Of a stretch of DNA of 64,000 nucleotides, positions 46,965-55,902 are shown piece after piece (within the stretch, counting starts at the first letter, position 1; each line of letters opens with the position of its first letter). The DNA is from Lachnospira pectinoschiza. GTDB taxonomy: Bacteria > Bacillota > Clostridia > Lachnospirales > Lachnospiraceae. The notes beneath the pieces are model-generated. The model was given only the letters and a program-made list of their open reading frames with translations, did not search any database and was not told the origin of the DNA. The stretch is taken from NCBI RefSeq assembly GCF_020564355.1, contig NZ_JAJCRR010000001.1, positions 310,001 through 374,000 on the forward strand, in the 5' to 3' direction. A program made the position numbers and the translations under genes.

Positions 46965-48641
46965 ATGAAAAGTGATAACGTTAAAAAAGGAATGCAGCAG
47001 GCACCACACCGCTCGCTGTTTAACGCATTAGGCTTTACAAAGGAAGAAATGGATAAGCCGCTCGTTGGTATTGTAAGCTCTTACAATGAAATTGTACCGG
47101 GACACATGAATCTGGATAAGATTGTAAATGCCGTAAAATTAGGTGTTGCAGAAGCAGGCGGTGTACCGGTTGTATTTCCGGCAATCGCAGTCTGTGACGG
47201 TATTGCAATGGGACATATCGGCATGAAATATTCTCTTGTAACAAGAGATCTGATTGCGGATTCCACAGAATGTATGGCACTGGCACATCAGTTTGATGCA
47301 CTTGTTATGGTGCCAAACTGCGATAAGAATGTACCGGGACTTTTAATGGCAGCAGCAAGAGTGAATGTGCCGACTGTATTTGTCAGCGGCGGTCCGATGC
47401 TTGCAGGTCATGTAAAGGGTAAAAAGAGAAGTCTTTCATCCATGTTTGAAGCAGTCGGTTCTTATGCAGCCGGTTCAATGACGGAAGACGATGTACGTGA
47501 ATTTGAAGAAAAAGTATGTCCGACATGCGGTTCATGCTCCGGCATGTATACGGCAAACTCCATGAACTGTCTGACAGAAGCACTGGGTATGGGACTTCGC
47601 GGCAACGGTACAATCCCGGCAGTATATTCTGAAAGAATCAAGCTGGCAAAACATGCCGGTATGGCAGTGATGGATATGTACCGCAAGAATATCCGTCCAA
47701 GAGACATTATGACAAAAGAAGCAATCATGAATGCACTGACAGTCGATATGGCATTAGGCTGTTCTACCAACAGTATGTTACATCTTCCTGCTATTGCACA
47801 TGAAATCGGCTTTGATTTTGATATTAAATTTGCAAATCCAATCAGCGAAAAGACACCGAACCTGTGCCATTTAGCACCGGCAGGTCCTACTTATATGGAA
47901 GATTTAAATGAAGCGGGCGGTGTATATGCGGTTATGAAGGAACTGGCTGATGCAGGACTTCTGAATACTGACTGCATGACCGTAACAGGAAAGACGGTCG
48001 GAGAAAATATTAAAAATGCGGTAAACTTAAATCCGGAAGTCATAAGACCGTTAGATAACCCATATAGTAAGACAGGCGGACTTGCGGTATTGAGCGGAAA
48101 TCTTGCACCGGACGGCAGTGTTGTAAAGCGTTCAGCCGTTGTAGATGAAATGATGGTTCATGAAGGTCCGGCAAGAGTCTTTGACTGTGAAGAAGATGCG
48201 ATTGCGGCAATTAAGGGCGGCAGGATTGTAGCAGGCGATGTCGTTGTAATCCGCTATGAAGGACCAAAGGGTGGTCCGGGTATGAGAGAAATGTTAAATC
48301 CGACTTCTGCAATTGCAGGCATGGGCTTGGGTTCAAGCGTTGCACTGATTACAGACGGACGTTTTTCCGGTGCAAGCCGCGGTGCTTCTATCGGACACGT
48401 TTCACCGGAAGCAGCAGTCGGCGGACCGATTGCACTGGTAGAAGAAGGCGATATCATTAAGATTAACATTCCGGCATTAACACTGGAACTGGCAGTATCT
48501 GATGAAGAACTTGCAGCAAGAAAAGCAAAATGGCAGCCACGTGAACCGAAGGTTACAACAGGCTACTTAAAGAGATATGCTTCATTAGTAACCTCAGGAA
48601 ACAGAGGGGCTGTTCTTCAGGTACCGGAAAATGAACAGTAA
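46965..48641 (+). CDS. ilvD: Dihydroxy-acid dehydratase
   Basis: Fe-S dehydratase common to valine, isoleucine and leucine synthesis. 558 residues with CDKNVPG and [21 protein letters not shown] (written here as part of the family signature region) and the C-terminal [14 protein letters not shown] 46965 has cggag 9 bases upstream. ilvB follows after 56 bases, so the two are probably one transcription unit. Confidence 0.97.
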   Translation: MKSDNVKKGMQQAPHRSLFNALGFTKEEMDKPLVGIVSSYNEIVPGHMNLDKIVNAVKLGVAEAGGVPVVFPAIAVCDGIAMGHIGMKYSLVTRDLIADSTECMALAHQFDALVMVPNCDKNVPGLLMAAARVNVPTVFVSGGPMLAGHVKGKKRSLSSMFEAVGSYAAGSMTEDDVREFEEKVCPTCGSCSGMYTANSMNCLTEALGMGLRGNGTIPAVYSERIKLAKHAGMAVMDMYRKNIRPRDIMTKEAIMNALTVDMALGCSTNSMLHLPAIAHEIGFDFDIKFANPISEKTPNLCHLAPAGPTYMEDLNEAGGVYAVMKELADAGLLNTDCMTVTGKTVGENIKNAVNLNPEVIRPLDNPYSKTGGLAVLSGNLAPDGSVVKRSAVVDEMMVHEGPARVFDCEEDAIAAIKGGRIVAGDVVVIRYEGPKGGPGMREMLNPTSAIAGMGLGSSVALITDGRFSGASRGASIGHVSPEAAVGGPIALVEEGDIIKINIPALTLELAVSDEELAARKAKWQPREPKVTTGYLKRYASLVTSGNRGAVLQVPENEQ

Positions 48642-48697
48642 CAAAAAGGTCAGTGGGTACCGGTATGAAAAATAGAATATAAAGGAAGGAAAGATAC

Positions 48698-50389
48698 ATG
48701 AAGTTAAATGGCTCAGAAATCATTGTAGAATGTTTAAAAGAACAAAATGTGGATACAATTTTTGGTTATCCGGGCGGCGCAATTCTGAATGTATACGATG
48801 CGTTATACAAACATTCAGATGAGATTACACATATTCTGACATCTCATGAACAGGGTGCTTCCCATGCAGCAGACGGTTATGCAAGAGCAACGGGAAAGGT
48901 TGGCGTATGTTTTGCAACATCCGGTCCGGGTGCGACAAACCTCGTAACGGGAATTGCCACAGCATATATGGATTCGATTCCGGTTGTTGCAATTACCTGT
49001 AATGTAACCGTTCCGCTGTTAGGTAAGGACAGCTTTCAGGAAATCGATATTGCAGGTGTGACAATGCCGATTACAAAGCATAACTTTATTGTTAAAGACG
49101 TAACAAAGCTGGCAGACGTTATCCGTGCGGCGTTCCGGATTGCAAAGGAAGGCAGACCGGGTCCTGTTTTAATTGATGTAACAAAGGATGTAACGGCAGC
49201 AGAATGTGATTATATCAAGGAAACGCCGAAGACAATTGAACGTCAGACAGATACGATTAAAGAAGAAGATGTGGAACGTGCCGTTGAAATGATTAAGGCA
49301 TCAAAGCGTCCATACGTTTTTGTCGGCGGTGGTGTCATTGCTTCGGATGCTTCTGATGAGCTGGCGAGATTTGTAAAGAAGATTGATGCGCCGGTTGCAG
49401 ATTCCCTGATGGGCAAAGGCGCATTTGACGGAACAGACCCGCATTATACAGGGATGCTTGGTATGCATGGTACAAAGACGTCTAACTTCGGAGTATCTGA
49501 ATGTGACCTGCTGATTGCCATTGGTGCGAGATTCTCAGACCGTGTAACCGGTAATGCAAATAAATTTGCAAAAAATGCAAAGATTCTTCACTTTGATATC
49601 GATGCAGCAGAGATTAATAAGAATATCCATTCTGATGCAAGCGTTGTCGGTGATGCCCTTGAAATCTTAAAACGTGTCAATGCAAAGTTAGAACAGCAGG
49701 ACAGACATGAGTGGCTGGAACATATCCACGATTATGAGAAACAGTATCCGATGGCATATCGTAAGGACTGCTTAAACGGACCACTCATTATGGAAAAAAT
49801 TTATGAGCTGACAAAGGGTGAAGCGATTATTTCAACTGATGTCGGACAGCATCAGATGTGGGCAGCACAGCATTACAAATATAAAAAGCCAAGAACGCTG
49901 CTTACATCAGGCGGTCTTGGTACAATGGGCTACGGACTTGGTGCGGCAATTGGAGCCAAGGTAGGCTGCAAGGATAAAACAGTCATCAACATTGCAGGTG
50001 ATGGCTGCTTCAGAATGAATATGAACGAAGTGGCAACAGCAACCCGTTATAACATTCCGGTTATCGAGATTATTTTCAATAACCATGTACTCGGTATGGT
50101 ACGCCAGTGGCAGGATTTATTCTACGGAAAACGCTATTCGGCAACTGTTCTGGATGATTGTGTGGATTTTGTCAAAGTGTCGGAAGGCATGGGGGCAAAG
50201 GGCTACCGTGTTCAGACGATTGAGGAATTTGAAGCAGCATTAAAGGATGCAATGGCATTAAATATTCCGTGCGTCATCGACTGTCTTATTGACAGAGAAG
50301 ATAAAGTATTCCCGATGGTTTCACCGGGTGCGGCAATTTCAGAAGCATTTGACAGAAAAGATTTAGACAGAATGAACTCAGAAAAATAA
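48698..50389 (+). CDS. ilvB: Acetolactate synthase large (catalytic) subunit
   Basis: Thiamine-diphosphate enzyme, first common step of branched-chain synthesis. 563 residues; the catalytic Glu is in SHEQGASHAADGYARA, and the cofactor-binding motif starts GDGCFRMNMNE and ends with IIFNN. The FAD-binding middle domain is present, which separates it from catabolic acetolactate synthases. The regulatory subunit gene ilvN is not adjacent; serC follows. Confidence 0.95.
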   Translation: MKLNGSEIIVECLKEQNVDTIFGYPGGAILNVYDALYKHSDEITHILTSHEQGASHAADGYARATGKVGVCFATSGPGATNLVTGIATAYMDSIPVVAITCNVTVPLLGKDSFQEIDIAGVTMPITKHNFIVKDVTKLADVIRAAFRIAKEGRPGPVLIDVTKDVTAAECDYIKETPKTIERQTDTIKEEDVERAVEMIKASKRPYVFVGGGVIASDASDELARFVKKIDAPVADSLMGKGAFDGTDPHYTGMLGMHGTKTSNFGVSECDLLIAIGARFSDRVTGNANKFAKNAKILHFDIDAAEINKNIHSDASVVGDALEILKRVNAKLEQQDRHEWLEHIHDYEKQYPMAYRKDCLNGPLIMEKIYELTKGEAIISTDVGQHQMWAAQHYKYKKPRTLLTSGGLGTMGYGLGAAIGAKVGCKDKTVINIAGDGCFRMNMNEVATATRYNIPVIEIIFNNHVLGMVRQWQDLFYGKRYSATVLDDCVDFVKVSEGMGAKGYRVQTIEEFEAALKDAMALNIPCVIDCLIDREDKVFPMVSPGAAISEAFDRKDLDRMNSEK

Positions 50390-50466
50390 AGAATTGAGTT
50401 GACAGGAACACTTTAATGGAATAAAATGTCAGATAATAGTTTTAAAACTTGTAGGAGGAAAGAAAA

Positions 50467-51552
50467 GTGGCAAGAGTTTATAATTTTAGTGCAGGTCCGG
50501 CAGTATTACCGGAGGAAGTATTGAAGGAAGCAGCAGATGAAATGCTGGATTATCAGGGTTCAGGACAGTCTGTTATGGAGATGAGCCATCGTTCTAAAGT
50601 ATACGATAACATCATCAAAGAAGCAGAAGCAGATTTAAGAGAACTGATGAATATCCCGGATAATTATAAGGTATTATTCTTACAGGGCGGTGCATCCCAG
50701 TTTTTCGCAGAAGTTCCGATGAACCTTATGAAGAATAAGAAAGCAGCTTACATTATCACAGGACAGTGGGCAAAGAAAGCTTATAAAGAAGCTCAGATTT
50801 ACGGTGAAGCCGTTGCAGTTGCTTCATCTGAGGATAAGACATTCTCGTACATACCGGATTGTTCGGATTTGGATATTCCGGAAGATGCCGATTATGTTTA
50901 CATCTGTGAAAACAATACAATTTATGGTACAAAATTTAAGACTCTTCCAAACACAAAGGGACATCTGCTTGTATCGGATGTTTCATCCTGTTTCTTATCT
51001 GAACCGATTGATGTAACAAAGTACGGCGTTGTATACGGCGGCGTTCAGAAGAACATCGGACCGGCCGGTGTGGTTATTGCAATTATCAGGGAAGACCTGA
51101 TTACAGATGACGTATTACCGGGAACACCGACCATGTTAAAGTGGAAGACACAGGCAGATGCAGATTCTCTTTACAATACACCTCCTTGCTATAATATTTA
51201 TATCTGCGGTAAGGTATTTAAGTGGATTAAGAAGATGGGCGGTTTAAGCGCCATGAAGGAACATAACGAAAAGAAAGCAAAGATTCTGTATGATTTCCTT
51301 GACGAGAGCAGGTTATTTAAGGGAACTGTTGTAAAAGAAGATCGTTCTTTAATGAATGTTCCTTTTGTAACCGGTGACAAGGAACTGGATGCAAAATTTG
51401 TTGAAGAAGCAACAAAAGCAGGCTTTGTAAACTTAAAGGGACACAGAACCGTTGGCGGTATGAGAGCATCTATTTACAATGCAATGCCAATCGAAGGTGT
51501 GGAAAAACTGGTTGAGTTTATGAAGAAGTTTGAAAAGGAGAATACAAAATAA
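50467..51552 (+). CDS. serC: Phosphoserine aminotransferase
   Basis: PLP enzyme converting 3-phosphohydroxypyruvate to phosphoserine. 361 residues beginning ARVYNFSAGPAVLPEEVL, with the PLP lysine in GVVYGGVQKNIGPAG. The GTG start at 50467 is 8 bases after aggagg. Its stop overlaps the serA start as TAATG, so the pair is translationally coupled. Confidence 0.97.
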   Translation: MARVYNFSAGPAVLPEEVLKEAADEMLDYQGSGQSVMEMSHRSKVYDNIIKEAEADLRELMNIPDNYKVLFLQGGASQFFAEVPMNLMKNKKAAYIITGQWAKKAYKEAQIYGEAVAVASSEDKTFSYIPDCSDLDIPEDADYVYICENNTIYGTKFKTLPNTKGHLLVSDVSSCFLSEPIDVTKYGVVYGGVQKNIGPAGVVIAIIREDLITDDVLPGTPTMLKWKTQADADSLYNTPPCYNIYICGKVFKWIKKMGGLSAMKEHNEKKAKILYDFLDESRLFKGTVVKEDRSLMNVPFVTGDKELDAKFVEEATKAGFVNLKGHRTVGGMRASIYNAMPIEGVEKLVEFMKKFEKENTK

Positions 51553-52715
51553 TGGTAAACGTACATTGCTTAAATAATATTGCCTCTGTAGGTCTTGACC
51601 TTTTTTCAGATGACTACAATATGGAGAGTTCTTATGAAGATGCACAGGCAGTTCTTGTAAGAAGTGCCAAAATGCATGATATGGAATTAAATGATCATTT
51701 ACTTGCAATTGCAAGAGCCGGTGCAGGAGTCAATAATATTCCACTTGATAAATGTGCAGAAGCCGGTATTGTTGTATTTAATACACCGGGTGCGAATGCC
51801 AATGCCGTAAAAGAACAGGTGCTAGCAGCAATGCTGTTAGCTTCCCGTGATTTAATCGGCGGTAATCAGTGGGTTGCTGAAAATAAAGACAATGCAGATA
51901 TTGCAAAAGCAACCGAAAAGGCAAAGAAAGCTTTTGCAGGACAGGAATTAAAGGGTAAGAAGCTTGGCGTTATCGGTCTTGGCGCAATCGGACAGCTTGT
52001 TGCCAATGCAGCCATTGCACTGGGTATGGATGTTTACGGTTATGATCCGTATCTTTCAGTCAATGCTGCTTGGAATCTTTCAAGCAAGGTTACGCATATT
52101 GTCAATGTAGAAGACATTTATAAAGAATGTAATTATATTACCATTCATGTTCCGGCATTAGACAGTACAAAGGGGATGATTAACAAAGCTGCATTTGATT
52201 TAATGCAGGATGGTACAATTATCGTCAACTGTGCAAGAGATGTTCTTGTCGATGAAACAGCAATCGGTGAGGCTTTAAAGTCCGGCAGGGTAAAGAAGTA
52301 TGTAACAGACTTCCCGAATCCGACAACTGCCGGAATGGAAGGTGCAATTGTACTTCCACACCTTGGGGCTTCTACCGCAGAAGCAGAAGATAACTGTGCA
52401 GTGATGGCAGTCAAGGAATTGAGAAATTACATTGAAAACGGTAATATTATAAATTCTGTAAATTATCCTGCCTGTGATATGGGCGTCTGCACGGCTACAG
52501 GACGAATTGCAGTCTGCCACAAAAATGTTCCGGCTGTTATCAGCAAGATTACAACGATTCTTGGCGATGCAGGTGTAAACATTGAGGAAATGGCAAATAA
52601 ATCCAGAGGCGATTATGCATATTCTTTATTTGATGTTGATAAGAATGTAGATGACAGTGTGATTGATAAACTGGCTTCTATTGAAGGAATCATCAAAGTC
52701 AGGGTCGTAAAATAA
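51552..52715 (+). CDS. serA: D-3-phosphoglycerate dehydrogenase
   Basis: First step of serine synthesis. 387 residues with the NAD-binding GVIGLGAIGQLVANAA, catalytic Arg in NCARDVLVDE and His in LPHLGAST, and a C-terminal ACT-like domain (VISKITTILGDAGVNIEEM) without the intervening domain of the long type. This is the short, ACT-containing SerA class found next to serC in anaerobes. A terminator follows. Confidence 0.96.
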   Translation: MVNVHCLNNIASVGLDLFSDDYNMESSYEDAQAVLVRSAKMHDMELNDHLLAIARAGAGVNNIPLDKCAEAGIVVFNTPGANANAVKEQVLAAMLLASRDLIGGNQWVAENKDNADIAKATEKAKKAFAGQELKGKKLGVIGLGAIGQLVANAAIALGMDVYGYDPYLSVNAAWNLSSKVTHIVNVEDIYKECNYITIHVPALDSTKGMINKAAFDLMQDGTIIVNCARDVLVDETAIGEALKSGRVKKYVTDFPNPTTAGMEGAIVLPHLGASTAEAEDNCAVMAVKELRNYIENGNIINSVNYPACDMGVCTATGRIAVCHKNVPAVISKITTILGDAGVNIEEMANKSRGDYAYSLFDVDKNVDDSVIDKLASIEGIIKVRVVK

Positions 52716-52722
52716 TAAATTC

Positions 52723-52763
52723 AGAGCTGTTTTCCACAATTGGAGGAGAACAGCTCTTTTTTT
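52723..52763 (+). terminator. Intrinsic terminator after serA
   Basis: agagctgtt / aacagctct stem followed by seven Ts. Confidence 0.88.
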
Positions 52764-52781
52764 GCTTTGATTTTAGAAATG

Positions 52782-52814
52782 TTTGTTTACTTAAACAAAT
52801 GGGTACGGTATAAT
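52782..52814 (+). promoter_or_regulatory. Promoter with overlapping operator-like inverted repeat, upstream of the chemoreceptor
   Basis: TTTGTTT-actt-AAACAAA at 52782-52799 is a perfect 7-base inverted repeat located where the -35 should be. TATAAT is at 52809-52814. The overlap suggests regulated transcription; the cognate regulator is unknown. Confidence 0.5.
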
Positions 52815-52851
52815 AATAAAAAAATACAAATGTGATAGTGGAGGAGTGAAA

Positions 52852-54342
52852 ATGAACAGCGGGATAAATCCAAAAGAAAAAGATTATGAGCTGGCAAGGG
52901 AGAATACCGTTGCCATGAATTGCCACTTTTTAGTATGCGGAATCATTTCCATTGCTTATTTTGTGGAATTTTTAAAAGGTGACGGCACCCTGTTGTATGT
53001 ACTGGCAACCATTATTTTAGCAATGGGACCGGTAGTAGGAGAAATTATCTGCTATAAAAAACAGCATGATACAAAGATGATTAAGCATTTCGTAGGAATT
53101 GGCTATGCAATTTTATATACATTTGTAATGTTTACAACCAATAATCACTTTACGTTTGTATATGTTATTCCCATGCTGATTGCCATTACGGTATACAATG
53201 ATTTTAAGTATTCGCTGCCGATTGAAGTGGGGGTGGTAATTGTCAATGTTATACAGCTGGCATTGTTTTTTAAAAGAGGGATTTATACGAAAGCGGATAT
53301 GGCATCTGTGGAAATCCAGTTCTTTGTTATTGTACTGATTTGTGGTATTCAGCTGTATGTCTCAATTGTGGCAGAAAAGTTGAATCAGAAGAAGCTTGCA
53401 GAGTTGAAGGCAGAACATGAAAAGACAGAAGAATTGCTGACGCGGATTATGGATACATCCGATAAGATGACACAGCAGATTACAGAAAGTGCACAAAAGA
53501 CGGCATCGCTTGGTGAAAGCATGCAGGCAATGAAAGAATCCATGGAAGAGGTGAATTCAGGCTCTAATGATACGGCAGAAGCAGTGCAGAGCCAGTTAAA
53601 CCAGACCGAAGAAATTCAGGCAATGGTAGAGCAGGTTGAAAAAGGCACAGAGAATATCATTGACAGTATGAATCAGAATAAAGAAGCCATTGCGCAGGGA
53701 AATGCAAATGTCGGTATTCTTGTAAAACAGGCAGAAGAAACGGTTGAATCCGGCAAAAAGGTGACAGAAGAACTTTCACAGCTGGATACATATATGAGCC
53801 AGATGAATTCAATTCTGGATATTATTAACAGTATTACGTCACAGACAAGTCTTCTGGCGTTAAATGCAAGCATTGAAGCGGCGAGAGCCGGAGAAGCAGG
53901 GCGTGGTTTTGCGGTTGTTGCTTCCGAGATTTCACAAATGGCACAGCAGACGAAAGATTCCACGGTGCAGATTTCGCAGCTGATTGAAAATGTATCCAAT
54001 GCCATTCAGATGGTGGTTGAGGTCAGCGGCAGTATGATTTCCATGATTGAAAGCCAGAATGAAACCACTGAAAAGACAGCAGAAAGCTTTACGGTTATTG
54101 AAAAGAATTCGGACAATGTTTACGGACAATCTAATGAACTGGCAGCCTATGTTACAAAGTTAGCCGATGCGAACAAGAAAATTATTGACAGCATTTCTAC
54201 CATTTCGGCAATTTCCGAAGAAGTGGCTGCCCATGCAAGCGATACACTTTCCGCAACGGAAAGCAACAATGTGATTGTGGAAGAACTGGCAGCGTTAAGC
54301 GGACAGCTTGAAACACTGGCACAGGAATTAAAAGAACAGTAA
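52852..54342 (+). CDS. Methyl-accepting chemotaxis protein with a multi-span membrane sensor
   Basis: 496 residues. The N-terminal 180 or so residues contain about six hydrophobic segments with only short loops, no periplasmic ligand domain and no HAMP. The cytoplasmic remainder is a chemoreceptor signalling coiled coil with the conserved hairpin tip IINSITSQTSLLALNASIEA followed by ARAGEAGRGFAVVASEI. It should signal through CheA/CheW, none of which is in the window. A membrane-embedded sensor implies detection of a membrane-soluble or energetic cue. ATG 52852 follows gaggag by 5 bases. Position between serA and the DUF1015 gene is unexplained. Confidence 0.92.
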   Translation: MNSGINPKEKDYELARENTVAMNCHFLVCGIISIAYFVEFLKGDGTLLYVLATIILAMGPVVGEIICYKKQHDTKMIKHFVGIGYAILYTFVMFTTNNHFTFVYVIPMLIAITVYNDFKYSLPIEVGVVIVNVIQLALFFKRGIYTKADMASVEIQFFVIVLICGIQLYVSIVAEKLNQKKLAELKAEHEKTEELLTRIMDTSDKMTQQITESAQKTASLGESMQAMKESMEEVNSGSNDTAEAVQSQLNQTEEIQAMVEQVEKGTENIIDSMNQNKEAIAQGNANVGILVKQAEETVESGKKVTEELSQLDTYMSQMNSILDIINSITSQTSLLALNASIEAARAGEAGRGFAVVASEISQMAQQTKDSTVQISQLIENVSNAIQMVVEVSGSMISMIESQNETTEKTAESFTVIEKNSDNVYGQSNELAAYVTKLADANKKIIDSISTISAISEEVAAHASDTLSATESNNVIVEELAALSGQLETLAQELKEQ

Positions 54343-54377
54343 AAAGGGGCAGGGGATGACCCCGGAAAAGAGGACAT

Positions 54378-55610
54378 ATGGCAGTAATCAGACCTTTTGA
54401 ATGTGTACGTCCGCAGGCAGAAAAAGCAGAGCGGGTGGCAGCACTTCCGTATGATGTATACAACAGAGAAGAAGCGTGCAGGGAAGTTGCCCGCGAGCCG
54501 CTTTCATTTTTAAAAATAGACCGTGCGGAAACACAGTTTGACAGTTCGGTCGATACCTACGCACCGGAAGTTTATGCAAAGGCAAAAGAACTTTTGGAAA
54601 ACGCTATTGCAGACGGTACATTTATCAAAGACAGCGAGCAGGCATATTATATTTATGAACTTACAATGGATGGCAGAGTGCAGACCGGACTTGTGGCATG
54701 TGCTTCAATTGATGACTACGAATCCAATGTAATTAAAAAACATGAAAATACAAGAGCTGATAAGGAATTAGACCGCATTACGCACGTGGATACCTGTAAT
54801 GCGCAGACCGGTCCGATATTTTTAGCATACCGTGCCAATGCCGTGATTAACGGTGAGATTGATAAGGCAAAGAAAAATTCTTCTTTATATAATTTTGTAT
54901 CGCCGGACGGGGTCCGTCATCAGGTATGGAAAATCAGCGAACCGCAGTCCGTTAAAGCAATCCGCGGTGCATTTGAAGGAATTTCATCTATATATATTGC
55001 AGATGGACATCACAGAGCCGCTTCAGCAGTTAAAGTCGGCTTAAAGCGCCGTGCCGAAAACCCACAGTATACGGGAAAAGAAGAATTTAATTATTTCCTG
55101 TCTGTGCTGTTTCCGGACGAGCAGTTAAAGATTCTGGACTATAACAGGGTGTTAAAGGATTTAAACGGTTATACCGAACAGGATTTTTTAGAAAAAGTTA
55201 AAGAGAAATTTACAGTTAAAGAAAGTGCTGTACAGGTGCATCCGGACAAGCAGGGAACCTTTGGCATGTATCTGGGAAAGAAGTGGTATCGGCTGACGGC
55301 AAAGCCGGAAATCTTATCGGACGACCCGGTAGACGGTCTGGATGTATCTGTTTTGCAAAATGCCCTGTTGTCGCCGGTACTTGGCATTAAAGACCCAAAG
55401 ACCGATGCACGCATTGATTTTGTAGGTGGTATCCGTGGAATTGGAGAACTGGAAAGGCGCTGTGAAACAGATTGTGTACTGGCATTTTCAATGTATCCGA
55501 CATCAATTGCACAGCTTTTTGCCGTGGCAGATGCAGGACGGCTGATGCCGCCGAAGTCCACATGGTTTGAACCGAAGCTGCGCAGCGGACTGTTTATACA
55601 TCAGATTTAA
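54378..55610 (+). CDS. DUF1015 family protein, possibly linked to serine metabolism
   Basis: 410 residues matching the DUF1015 family as I recall it: N-terminal IRPFECVRP and AALPYDVYNREEA, central VIKKHENTRADKE and TGPIFLAY, and the ADGHHRAASA motif. From memory, DUF1015 genes often adjoin serC-serA in anaerobes, and the HENT and ADGHHR motifs look like a phosphate/nucleotide-binding site of ParB/Srx type, which also occurs in serine kinases. Here one chemoreceptor gene separates it from serA. A role in phosphoserine or serine turnover is an inference; no biochemical function is assigned. Confidence 0.88.
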   Translation: MAVIRPFECVRPQAEKAERVAALPYDVYNREEACREVAREPLSFLKIDRAETQFDSSVDTYAPEVYAKAKELLENAIADGTFIKDSEQAYYIYELTMDGRVQTGLVACASIDDYESNVIKKHENTRADKELDRITHVDTCNAQTGPIFLAYRANAVINGEIDKAKKNSSLYNFVSPDGVRHQVWKISEPQSVKAIRGAFEGISSIYIADGHHRAASAVKVGLKRRAENPQYTGKEEFNYFLSVLFPDEQLKILDYNRVLKDLNGYTEQDFLEKVKEKFTVKESAVQVHPDKQGTFGMYLGKKWYRLTAKPEILSDDPVDGLDVSVLQNALLSPVLGIKDPKTDARIDFVGGIRGIGELERRCETDCVLAFSMYPTSIAQLFAVADAGRLMPPKSTWFEPKLRSGLFIHQI

Positions 55611-55615
55611 AAATA

Positions 55616-55759
55616 TGGAGAAATGTGAAAAATCATAAATCACAATTTTTCACATAGATATTTGTTTTGAGCGAAAACAAATATCATAGATGGCAGATGA
55701 GAAATCGCCTGCGCGAATTTCTCATCGCCGCTTCGCAACAAAGTCGCTCAGAAATGAGG
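55616..55759 (+). repeat. Structured intergenic module, subtype B, copy 3a (first of a tandem pair)
   Basis: Hairpin 1 pairs 55623-55633 with 55645-55655 (11 pairs). Hairpin 2 pairs 55657-55668 with 55674-55685 (12 perfect pairs, loop gagcg). Hairpin 3 pairs 55696-55705 with 55717-55726 (10 pairs, loop cgcctgcgcga). The hairpin 2 loop is complementary to cgctc at 55745-55749, which precedes agaaatgagg. It is the counterpart of copy 4 on the other strand near 28.7 kb; hairpin 3 and the terminal part are nearly identical while hairpins 1 and 2 differ but stay paired. Confidence 0.83.
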
Positions 55760-55760
55760 A

Positions 55761-55896
55761 AAATGTGAAAAATCATAAATCATAATTTTTCACATAACTA
55801 ATTGTGCCGCAGGCATCACAATTAGATTTATCGCAGGACAAAATCAGTCATTTTGTCCGCGGTTCCTCCAGCATTAAAATGCCTGCGGAATTGGAG
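55761..55896 (+). repeat. Structured intergenic module, subtype A, copy 3b (second of a tandem pair, leader of the esterase)
   Basis: Hairpin 1 pairs 55763-55773 with 55785-55795 (11 pairs). Hairpin 2 pairs 55798-55806 with 55817-55825 (9 pairs, loop ccgcaggcat). Hairpin 3 pairs 55836-55843 with 55851-55858 (8 pairs). The loop is complementary over all ten bases to atgcctgcgg at 55879-55888, including a loop change (gt to at) that turns a wobble in copy 1 into a Watson-Crick pair. It ends in ttggag, the ribosome binding site of the gene at 55903. Confidence 0.86.
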
Positions 55897-55902
55897 AAGA
55901 AT

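Noticed and set aside
55804..55902. N-terminal extension of the esterase gene to 55804
   Set aside because: The extension reads through the hairpins of the structured module, and the strong ribosome binding site and family homology both point to ATG 55903.
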